Below the pieces are notes generated by a model. The model searched no databases. It was not told where the DNA came from and saw only the letters and a program-made list of their open reading frames with translations. A stretch of 64,000 nt of DNA from Sphingopyxis sp. JAI108 (GTDB taxonomy: Bacteria; Pseudomonadota; Alphaproteobacteria; Sphingomonadales; Sphingomonadaceae). Each line of letters starts with the position of its first letter. The first letter of the stretch is position 1. This document shows, one piece after another, positions 45,862-53,850 of this stretch. The position numbers and the translations under genes were made by a program. Location of the stretch: the NCBI RefSeq assembly GCF_013410105.1, contig NZ_JACCCJ010000001.1:682001-746000 (forward strand), in the 5' to 3' direction.

Positions 45862-48531
45862 ATGCCGCCCGCCGCCCCGCCCACCGACAAAAGACCGTCG
45901 CCCGACGCGCTGCTGCGTCAGGCGAAGCTGGAGGAACGCGGCCGGCTCAAGATTTTCCTCGGCGCCGCGCCCGGCGTCGGCAAAACCTATGCAATGCTCA
46001 CCGAAGGCGCTGCGCTCGCGCGCGAGGGCGCCGACGTCGTCGTCGCCGTCGTCGAAACGCACGGCCGCGCCGAAACCGAAGCCTTGCTGGACGGCATGGA
46101 GGTGCTCCCGCGGCGCGAGATCGACTATCGCGGCCACCGCCTCGGCGAAATGGATCTCGACGCGGTGCTGCGCCGCAGGCCCGCGCTCGCGCTCGTCGAC
46201 GAATATGCGCACAGCAATGTCGAGGGCGGCCGCCACCCCAAGCGCTGGCAGGATATCGACGAACTGCTCGCCGCCGGCATCGACGTCTATACGACGCTCA
46301 ACATCCAGCATGTCGAAAGCCTCAACGACGTGGTCGCCAGCTTCACGCGCGTTCGCGTGCGTGAAACGGTGCCCGACAGCGTGTTCGAGGGCGCCGAGAT
46401 CAAGATCGTCGACCTGCCGCCCGACGAACTCATCGAGCGGCTGAAGGACGGCAAGGTTTATGTGCCGCAGGAGGCGAGCCGTGCGCTCGGCCACTTCTTC
46501 TCGAAGCCAAACCTGTCGGCGCTGCGCGAAATGGCGCTGCGCCGCGCCGCGCTGAGCGTCGATCGACAGATGCTGCACGACCTCGACGCGACGGGGCTTG
46601 CCGGCACCTATGCCGCGGGCGAGCGCATCCTCGTCGCGATCAGCGAACAGCCGGGCGCCGACGCGCTGGTCCGCACCGCCAAGCGGCTCGCCGACGGGCT
46701 CAATGCCCCGTGGACGGTCGTCCATATCGAAACCCCGCGCAGCGAGACATTCGGCGACGAGGCGCGGCGTCGTATCGCCGCCTCGCTCGCGCTCGCCGCG
46801 ACCCTCGGTGCGACGATCGCAACCGTGCCGTCCGAAAACGTCATCGCCGGGCTCCGCGGGCAGATCGAGGCGCTGCGCGCGACGCAGCTCGTCATCGGTC
46901 GCTCGCAGCGCAGCTGGTGGTTCGAACTGCGCCACGGGTCGGTGGTCGAGGCGCTGATCCGCGAGGCGAGCGGGCTGGCGGTGCATGTCATCCCGTCGCC
47001 CGAAGCCGCAACCGCCCGCCACGGCCGCGAAGGATGGGCGCGCGGGTGGGGGCGGCCGGGGCATTATGCCGCCGCGCTGCTGCTGATCGCCGCAACGACT
47101 GGGGCTGCAAAGCTCAGCGAGCGCTGGATCGGGACCGGAGCGGTCGACCTGCTCTATCTGGTTCCGGTCATCATCGCGGCAACGCTCTATGGGCTCCGCC
47201 CCGCGCTGTTCGCCAGCATCGTCGCGGCGCTGGCGTTCAACTTCTTCTTCCTCGAGCCGCGCCATACCTTCACCATCGCCGACCCGCAGAGCGTGCTCAC
47301 GATGCTGCTCCTCACCGGGGTCGCGGCGGTGACCAGCAATCTTGCCGGGCGCCTTAGGACGCGGGCGCGGATCGGCGTGCGCAGCGCGCAGGAAAACGCG
47401 TCGCTCGCGGCCTTCGCGCAGATTCTCGCGCGCGCCTCCGACCGCGAAACCACCGCCGCGGTCACTTGCGACGAAGTCTCACGCCTGCTTGGCGTGCGCA
47501 GCGTCCTCCTCGCCGATCGGGATGGCCTGCTCCGCCCGCTCGTGGCGCGGCCGGCCGATGCGGCCATGTCGCCCGTCGATCAGGCGGCGGCCGAATGGGC
47601 GTGGACAAGCGGCGAGCCCGCGGGGCGCGGTACTAGCACGCTCGTCGCGTCCGACTGGCAGTTCCATCCCCTGAAAACCGGGCTCGGGGTGCTCGCCGTG
47701 CTCGGCGTCGCGAGCGAGGACGGCGGCGATCCCGTTTCGCCGGGCCAGGCGGCGCTGCTGTCGACGCTGGTCGGCCAAGCCGCGCTAGCGCACGAAAGGC
47801 TGCATCTCGAGGACGAAATGCGCAGCCTCTCGGTCCTCGAAGAACGCGACCGATTGCGTGCCGCGCTGCTCTCGTCGATCGGCCACGACCTCCGAACGCC
47901 GCTAACGGGCGTCACCGCGGCGATCGAGGCGCTGGCGGGCGAGCATCCCGATGCCGCCGCGCTCCCCGTCGCGCGGGCCGAAGTGTCGCGCCTGCGCCGC
48001 TTTCTCGACAATCTTGTCGAACTGGTGCGGCTTGACGCGGGGGGCGTCCGTCTCGACCTGACCCCGGTCGACCTGACCGACGTCGTCGCGGCGGTGGTCC
48101 ACGACCTCAAAGACCCGCTGCGCGGGCATCATATCGACTTCCAGGTTCCCGCCGGCCTGCCGCTGGTCCGTGTCGACGAACGGCTGCTCCATCATATCCT
48201 TCTCAACCTCCTCGCCAACGCGATCCAGCATGGCGGAAATGACGGGCCCATCGGCATCATCGGACGCCGAACCCCCGATGCCGTCACCTTGACGATCCGT
48301 GATCGGGGGCCGGGGCTGGAGCCGGGAACGGAACGGTCGATTTTCGACACCTTCGCGCAGGGCAAGGGCGGCGACCGACACGGCGGCAGCGGTCTGGGGC
48401 TCGCGATCGCAAAGGGATTTGCAGACGCGTTGAACGTCGGCATCGCCGCGGCCAATCATCCCGAAGGCGGCGGTGCCTTCACCCTCACTTTTCCCAATGA
48501 ATTGATCGCTGCCGCGACCGACTCATCCTGA
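45862..48531 (+). CDS. kdpD: KdpD sensor histidine kinase
   Basis: Membrane sensor kinase for K+ limitation. In order: N-terminal KdpD domain with Walker A GAAPGVGKT (about residues 34-42) and LALVDEYAHSN; USP-like domain (about 250-375); four membrane helices (about 400-495); GAF-like domain (520-660); and kinase with H-box SSIGHDLRTPLTG (His675), N-box NLLANAIQHGG and G-box RDRGPGLEPG and GGSGLGLAIAKG. It has 889 residues (E. coli 894). It is divergent from the kdp operon, separate from kdpE at the operon's end, an unusual split of the two-component pair. Confidence 0.95.
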   Translation: MPPAAPPTDKRPSPDALLRQAKLEERGRLKIFLGAAPGVGKTYAMLTEGAALAREGADVVVAVVETHGRAETEALLDGMEVLPRREIDYRGHRLGEMDLDAVLRRRPALALVDEYAHSNVEGGRHPKRWQDIDELLAAGIDVYTTLNIQHVESLNDVVASFTRVRVRETVPDSVFEGAEIKIVDLPPDELIERLKDGKVYVPQEASRALGHFFSKPNLSALREMALRRAALSVDRQMLHDLDATGLAGTYAAGERILVAISEQPGADALVRTAKRLADGLNAPWTVVHIETPRSETFGDEARRRIAASLALAATLGATIATVPSENVIAGLRGQIEALRATQLVIGRSQRSWWFELRHGSVVEALIREASGLAVHVIPSPEAATARHGREGWARGWGRPGHYAAALLLIAATTGAAKLSERWIGTGAVDLLYLVPVIIAATLYGLRPALFASIVAALAFNFFFLEPRHTFTIADPQSVLTMLLLTGVAAVTSNLAGRLRTRARIGVRSAQENASLAAFAQILARASDRETTAAVTCDEVSRLLGVRSVLLADRDGLLRPLVARPADAAMSPVDQAAAEWAWTSGEPAGRGTSTLVASDWQFHPLKTGLGVLAVLGVASEDGGDPVSPGQAALLSTLVGQAALAHERLHLEDEMRSLSVLEERDRLRAALLSSIGHDLRTPLTGVTAAIEALAGEHPDAAALPVARAEVSRLRRFLDNLVELVRLDAGGVRLDLTPVDLTDVVAAVVHDLKDPLRGHHIDFQVPAGLPLVRVDERLLHHILLNLLANAIQHGGNDGPIGIIGRRTPDAVTLTIRDRGPGLEPGTERSIFDTFAQGKGGDRHGGSGLGLAIAKGFADALNVGIAAANHPEGGGAFTLTFPNELIAAATDSS

Positions 48532-48680
48532 GCGTTCCTCCTTCGGTCTGCTCCTGGCCAGGGGCTGCGACCCGCAACCGGCCAGACGTCGCGGGCGGGT
48601 CGCCGGGAACGGCTTTGCAACCGATGTCGGAAAATGCCACCTCGTTCGTCTGAAGGAAGAGAAGGTAATTCGGGAGCGCC

Positions 48681-49157
48681 ATGTCGAGCCTCGCTGATAT
48701 GTTGGCAAAAGCCCGGCGGGCGGTGATGCGGCGTGGCGTTCCCGCAGAGGACGCGGATGAACTGGTGCACGACGCTTTCGTCAAGGTCGAGCAATATGAA
48801 CAAGCCCATAGGGCGGAATCGAAGGAGGCCCTGCTGGTGACGGCGGCGGTGAATCTTTCGATCGATCGCGCGCGCAAAAAGCGCCGGTCGCCCTTTGCCG
48901 AGCACGACAATATCGAGTCGATCGCCGACGGCACACCCGACCCGCAGCAGATTGTCGAGGAGCGCGCGCGTCTGGCGCATGCCGCCCGCGGCCTCGATCA
49001 ACTGCCCGAACGAACGCGGCGTATCTTGCTGAAACGCCGGCTTGAGAACCTGCCCTTCGCCGAAATCGCCCGGTCGGAAGATATGTCCGTCGCGGCGGTC
49101 GAAAAGCAGGTCGCGCGTGCAACACTGCAGCTCATGAAGTGGATGGAGCAATGGTGA
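48681..49157 (+). CDS. ECF sigma factor, FecI type
   Basis: A 158-residue extracytoplasmic-function sigma factor. Region 2 is about residues 5-70 (ADELVHDAFVKVEQYEQA, NLSIDRARKKRR) and region 4 about 100-155 (LPERTRRILLKRRLENLPFA, then EIARSEDMSVAAVEKQVAR). FecI-type sigma factors are released when a TonB receptor senses its ligand, and they switch on that receptor gene. The FecR-like gene overlaps by 7 bases and the STN-bearing receptor follows. A GGGAG site precedes the ATG. Confidence 0.92.
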   Translation: MSSLADMLAKARRAVMRRGVPAEDADELVHDAFVKVEQYEQAHRAESKEALLVTAAVNLSIDRARKKRRSPFAEHDNIESIADGTPDPQQIVEERARLAHAARGLDQLPERTRRILLKRRLENLPFAEIARSEDMSVAAVEKQVARATLQLMKWMEQW

Positions 49158-50146
49158 GCCGGCCGGGCCCATCCGAGCGGACGGCGGCCGAAGCGGCGGC
49201 CTGGCTCGCGCGTCTCGAATCGACCGGTCGGACGGAGGCCACCGAGGCGGGGCTGCGCGCCTGGCTCGATGCCGATGCCAGCCATCGCGGAGCGTTCGAG
49301 AAGGCGATGGACCTTTGGGCGATCCTGCCCGGCGCCGCTGCGCTGCGCGACGGCCGCGACATTGGCGCCGAGCCGCTGCCCGATAATCGCGGCATGACGC
49401 GCGGGCGCGCCCGATCGCTGGCGCTCGCCCTGTCTTTCCTCATCGTGGCACTGGTGTCGGGATGGTGGTTCACGGGGCAGCCGACCGGATATGCGACGGC
49501 TGTCGGTGAGCAAAAGGTGGCGACGCTGGAGGACGGCACGCGGATTGCGCTCAACACCGATACGCACCTGAGCGTCCGCTATGAGGAGCGGGCGCGCAAT
49601 GTGGTCATGGAAGACGGCGAGGCGATGTTCGAGGTCGCGCGCAATCCGGCGCGGCCCTTCGTCGTCAAGGCGGGGAACAAGAGCGTCACCGCCATCGGCA
49701 CGAGCTTCATCGTAAGGAAGACGGGAAATGCCGTCACCGTGACGCTGATTTCCGGAAAGGTCAGGGTCGACACCTATTCCTCTCCGGTCGGCGCCCGCCC
49801 CGTTCAATCGACGCTGCTGGCGCCCGGCGAACGCTTCGCAGCCGCGGTCGACGCCGCCGCGATGGTGACGCCGGTATCGTCCGAGGCGGCGACGGCGTGG
49901 CGGCGCGGGCAGGTGATGTTCAACGACACGCCGCTGTCGGCGGCGGTCGCCGAGCTTAACCGCTATGGCGGACCGCAGGTCGACATCGCCGATCCCCGGC
50001 TTGGCGCGCTGACGGTGTCGGGGGTCTTCGCAACCAACGATACGGCGGAGTTTGCCGATGCGGTGGCCGCGCTCCATGGCCTCAACGTCGATCGCGATGC
50101 GGGCCGCATCAGCCTTGAACGCCAAGGGGCTGCCCCTCGCGAATGA
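49151..50146 (+). CDS. FecR-family anti-sigma regulator
   Basis: An inner-membrane regulator (331 aa) that links the TonB receptor to the sigma factor. An N-terminal cytoplasmic DUF4880-type domain (ERTAAEAAAWLARLESTGRT) is followed by one membrane helix at about residues 93-111 and a periplasmic FecR domain (GEQKVATLEDGTRIALNTDT). A C-terminal STN-like part (FNDTPLSAAVAELNRYGGPQ) comes last. The start is the ATG at 49151, overlapping the sigma gene. The set sigma-FecR-receptor is in the order of the E. coli fec system. Confidence 0.92.
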   Translation: MVSRPGPSERTAAEAAAWLARLESTGRTEATEAGLRAWLDADASHRGAFEKAMDLWAILPGAAALRDGRDIGAEPLPDNRGMTRGRARSLALALSFLIVALVSGWWFTGQPTGYATAVGEQKVATLEDGTRIALNTDTHLSVRYEERARNVVMEDGEAMFEVARNPARPFVVKAGNKSVTAIGTSFIVRKTGNAVTVTLISGKVRVDTYSSPVGARPVQSTLLAPGERFAAAVDAAAMVTPVSSEAATAWRRGQVMFNDTPLSAAVAELNRYGGPQVDIADPRLGALTVSGVFATNDTAEFADAVAALHGLNVDRDAGRISLERQGAAPRE

Positions 50147-50161
50147 ACGTTTCGCTTAAAT

Positions 50162-50219
50162 CGATGAAATCCGTAACAATATTTCGCTCGGCGGATCGCG
50201 CAAAAATTTTATTTCATCG
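50162..50219. promoter_or_regulatory. CGATGAAAT / ATTTCATCG inverted repeat in the receptor leader
   Basis: CGATGAAAT at 50162-50170 and ATTTCATCG at 50211-50219 form a 9-bp perfect inverted repeat in the spacer between fecR and the receptor gene, in an AT-rich stretch. It could be an operator or a leader structure upstream of the sigma-dependent promoter. I see no clear FecI promoter consensus. Confidence 0.3.
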
Positions 50220-50300
50220 CGATGTCGGTTTTGCGGCAATCGCGCGTCTGCTTGGATGAGGCGGGTCGCAAGCAACACCCCGCCCATCAGGGGGCCATTG

Positions 50301-53300
50301 ATGATTTCGAAAGCCACGCTCGCGGCTTGCGCCGCTACGATTGCCATCGTCTCCAATACCGCCGCGGCCCAGACGCAGGCCGAATATGATCTCGACCTGT
50401 CGGAACAGCCGCTCGCGCGTTCGCTTCGCGATGTCGCGTCGAAAACCGGAACCAATATCGTTTTCGTGAGCTCGGTGGTGCGCGGCAAGACGGCGCCGTC
50501 GCTCCGCGGCCGCTTCACCGCCGGCGGCGCCTATCGCGCGCTGCTTCAGGGGTCGGGGCTGGTCCTCCGGGAAACCGCGGGCGGCTCCTATGTCGTGACC
50601 CGCCCGTCGGGCGGCGCGCCTTCCACTCCCTCCGATCGCCCGGCGGCCGAAGGCGCGGGTTCGATATCGGGCCGCGTTGCCCAATCCGACGGCAATCGCA
50701 ATATTTCCGGCGCGCTCGTGCGGGTCGAGGAAACGGGTCAGGTCGCGACCGCCGACGACCTCGGCAACTTTCGTTTCGCGCGCGTACCCACGGGCACCTA
50801 CACGCTCACCGTGTCCTTCCTCGGCTTCATCGAGCAATCGACGCGGGTCGAGGTCGTCCGGGGCGAGCAGACCAACGCCGAATTCTGGATGGACGAGGGG
50901 AGCAACGCGGCGGGCGAGATCGTCGTCTATGGCTCGCGCAGCGCGCGCGCCAACGCGCTAAACCTCCAGCGCACGGCCGAGAATAGTTCCGACGTCGTAT
51001 CGGTCGACGATCTCGGCAATTTCACCGGTACGACGATTTCGGAAGCGCTACGCCGCGTGCCGGGCGTCTCTTTCCAGCGCGACGGGCTGACCGGTGACGG
51101 CACCAATATCATGATCCGCGGGCTCGACCCCGACATGAATGCGGTCAAGCTCAACGGCCTGAATCTGCCGGTCGGCAACGGTGTCGGCCGGTCGCCCGAC
51201 CTGTCGAACCTGCTCGCCGATTCGGTCAGCAAGATCACGATCAGCAAGAGCCTGCTGCCGAGCCAGGACAGTGCGGGCACCGGGGGGCTGGTCGAGATCG
51301 AGACGCTGTCGCCACTCAACCGGCCGCGGCGTTATGCCAACCTGCTGATCGAAGGCGGCAAGAGCGGCAAGGGTTTCAGCGACGATGTGCTGGTGTCGGG
51401 AACGATCGCCGGCAAGTTCGGCGCCGAGGAGAATTTCGGGCTCAGCGCGTCGGTGCAGTATCGCAAGTCGAGCAATCGTTCGATCAGCTATGGCCATAAT
51501 CTGCGTTATGGCGAGTTCCTGCCGCCCAACGCCGACGGCAATCCGACGCTCGAACAATATGACGCGGTCGATCCGCTTGCCACCTTTCCGTTCCTGCCCG
51601 ATGCGACGCGCGCCTTTCCGCTCAGCCTCGGCACCAGCTTCAACCATGTCGAGACCGAAAATGTCGCCGCGACGCTGTCGGCGGAATGGAAGGTCGGCGA
51701 CCACAGCAACCTGAAATTCGACTATCAGCACAGCGAGGCGCGCCGCACGACGGTCCAGCTCAACGAAAGCTTTGGCGTCGACCTCGATTATGTCGCGACG
51801 CCGACCAGCGGCAATCGCACCGCGCTGATGGTCGATCTGACGCCCGGCAACGAGACGCTCGAGCATACGCAAAATTATGTTTACGACCGTAATGCCCGCA
51901 ACATCACCGACACCTACAGCCTTGGCGGCAGCACCAAGACGGGGCGGTTCGAATTCGAATATCTGCTGGGTTATGCGCGTGGCAGCGAGCGCCATCCGTC
52001 GAATTTCGGGCTACAGCTTCGTATGCCCGCGGCCGATGCGCGCGCCGAATATTTTCTGGCCCAGGCGACCGACCCGACACTCGGCTATATCGTGACGCCT
52101 TTCGGCCCACGCGGCGGCAAGGGGCTGCAACTTCCGCTGTTGACCGAGGCGGGATGGGATTTCGTCAACGATACCTCCAATTTCACGATCGATGCGGCGA
52201 GCGGCCAGATCGACGTCACGCGCGGCAAGAATGATCGCTACACCGCCGAATATAGCGCGAAATTCAACGCCGGTTGGGGGCCGCTGACCTATGTCGAGGC
52301 GGGCGTCCAGTTCGAGCGCGTCGAATTTCAGAGCCGCCTCGCGCGCTCGCAATTCGGCGGCAATGTTCCGATCAGCGCGCTGCCGCTGACGCTCGTTCCC
52401 AACGATCTGTCGCGCATCGGCGTCACCGGCTCGCGCTTCGTCGTGATCAGCGAGGAATCGCTCACAGATTTCGTCGACAATGTGAACGACTATGTCGGCG
52501 GTGCCGGCGGGCTGCAGCTCACACCGATCGTGTTGCCCGACGATATCAACCGCGAACGCACGCTCGAACAGAATCTCGCCGGCTATGTCCAGTCGCGCCT
52601 CGACATCGGCAAGCTGGAAATCATTGGCGGGGTGCGCTTCAACCGCACGCGGCTCGAAGCCGATAATCTGATTTTCCCGACCTATATCGGGCCGATCGAT
52701 CCGTCGAACGGCGGCGGGTTCGGCGTCGATCTCAAATTCCAGAACGACTTCACCCGCCTCGCGAGCCAGAAGGCGACGGCCACCGACTGGCTGCCGCGCA
52801 TCCTGTTCAATTATCGCCAAAGCGACAATCTGATCTTTCGCGGCGGTTATTTCCTGTCGGTCGCGCGGCCGCAGATCGGCCAGCTTTCTGCGCAGACGCG
52901 GATCAGCTTCATCAACATCCCGATTCCGGGGCCGGAGGGGTTGAAGCCGATCCTGACGATCAACACCGGCAACCCCGACCTCAAGCCCGCGACAACGCAC
53001 AATTTCGACCTCAGCGTCGAATATTATGACCAGGACATCGGGGTGCTGAAGCTGTCGGGATTCTACAAGCGGATCAAGAATCTGCTGCAAGCCAATGCGA
53101 CGAACGGGCCTGCGCAGCTCGCCGCAGTGCCGCTGCCCGACCATATCTATTTCCAGGGTGCGCCCTATTTCGATCCGGCGAACCCGGATGATTATTTCAT
53201 CACCGGATCGACGCCGTCGAACAGCGACAAGATGGCGACGATCTGGGGGATCGAGGCGCAGGCCGAGCGGCGCTTCAACTTCCTGCCCGGCGCGCTGGCG

Positions 53301-53765
53301 GGGCTCGGCATCTATGCCAATTATACCTTCACCAAGAGCAAGCGCTGGCAGATCTACAATTGGCCTTATGCCGACGCGGGCGAGGAGGTCTATGAATTCT
53401 CGGGCATTCCGTTCAACAACCAGCCCAAGCATTCGGGAACGGTCGCGCTGACCTATAACAAATATGGGATCGACGCGACGCTGGCTTATGGTTTCCAGTC
53501 GCGCACGCTCGACAATTTCTATCCGCGCGGCCTGTCGGTCTATCGCGAAGGCGTCCGCACGCTCGACTTCCGCTTCGAATATTGGATGCAGCCGAGCTTC
53601 GGCAAGCTGCGCCTCTATGTCGAGGGCGAGGATCTGCTGAAGGGCACGAGCAGCCCCGATCTGCTCGGCTCGGTCGGCGGCGTCGGCGACACGCCGCGTT
53701 TCTACAGCGGCGCGACCTATCTCGGCGGCCGCCGCGTCAAGGCAGGCGTCGCCGTCACTTTCTGA
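50301..53765 (+). CDS. TonB-dependent receptor with STN signalling and CarboxypepD-regulatory domains
   Basis: A 1154-residue outer-membrane receptor. In order: signal peptide (1-23, ending TAAAQ); STN signalling domain (about 30-98), which talks to FecR; a carboxypeptidase-regulatory-like beta domain (about 122-198); TonB box EIVVYGS near 206; plug (about 220-340); and a large barrel to the C-terminal AGVAVTF. The plug start (NLQRTAENSSDVVSVDDLGN) resembles the TonB-Xanth-Caul group, whose known ligands include complex carbohydrates. I start it at 50301, where AGGGGG lies 6 bases upstream; an ATG at 50256 has no site. An M16 protease gene follows after 85 bases. The ligand is unknown. Confidence 0.93.
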   Translation: MISKATLAACAATIAIVSNTAAAQTQAEYDLDLSEQPLARSLRDVASKTGTNIVFVSSVVRGKTAPSLRGRFTAGGAYRALLQGSGLVLRETAGGSYVVTRPSGGAPSTPSDRPAAEGAGSISGRVAQSDGNRNISGALVRVEETGQVATADDLGNFRFARVPTGTYTLTVSFLGFIEQSTRVEVVRGEQTNAEFWMDEGSNAAGEIVVYGSRSARANALNLQRTAENSSDVVSVDDLGNFTGTTISEALRRVPGVSFQRDGLTGDGTNIMIRGLDPDMNAVKLNGLNLPVGNGVGRSPDLSNLLADSVSKITISKSLLPSQDSAGTGGLVEIETLSPLNRPRRYANLLIEGGKSGKGFSDDVLVSGTIAGKFGAEENFGLSASVQYRKSSNRSISYGHNLRYGEFLPPNADGNPTLEQYDAVDPLATFPFLPDATRAFPLSLGTSFNHVETENVAATLSAEWKVGDHSNLKFDYQHSEARRTTVQLNESFGVDLDYVATPTSGNRTALMVDLTPGNETLEHTQNYVYDRNARNITDTYSLGGSTKTGRFEFEYLLGYARGSERHPSNFGLQLRMPAADARAEYFLAQATDPTLGYIVTPFGPRGGKGLQLPLLTEAGWDFVNDTSNFTIDAASGQIDVTRGKNDRYTAEYSAKFNAGWGPLTYVEAGVQFERVEFQSRLARSQFGGNVPISALPLTLVPNDLSRIGVTGSRFVVISEESLTDFVDNVNDYVGGAGGLQLTPIVLPDDINRERTLEQNLAGYVQSRLDIGKLEIIGGVRFNRTRLEADNLIFPTYIGPIDPSNGGGFGVDLKFQNDFTRLASQKATATDWLPRILFNYRQSDNLIFRGGYFLSVARPQIGQLSAQTRISFINIPIPGPEGLKPILTINTGNPDLKPATTHNFDLSVEYYDQDIGVLKLSGFYKRIKNLLQANATNGPAQLAAVPLPDHIYFQGAPYFDPANPDDYFITGSTPSNSDKMATIWGIEAQAERRFNFLPGALAGLGIYANYTFTKSKRWQIYNWPYADAGEEVYEFSGIPFNNQPKHSGTVALTYNKYGIDATLAYGFQSRTLDNFYPRGLSVYREGVRTLDFRFEYWMQPSFGKLRLYVEGEDLLKGTSSPDLLGSVGGVGDTPRFYSGATYLGGRRVKAGVAVTF

Positions 53766-53850
53766 CGCGCATTTCCCCTTCCGGTCGGCGGCTCTCCTCT
53801 CGGATCAGCCGGCCGGATTTCTATCAAAGATGTGACAGGAGCTTCTCCTC

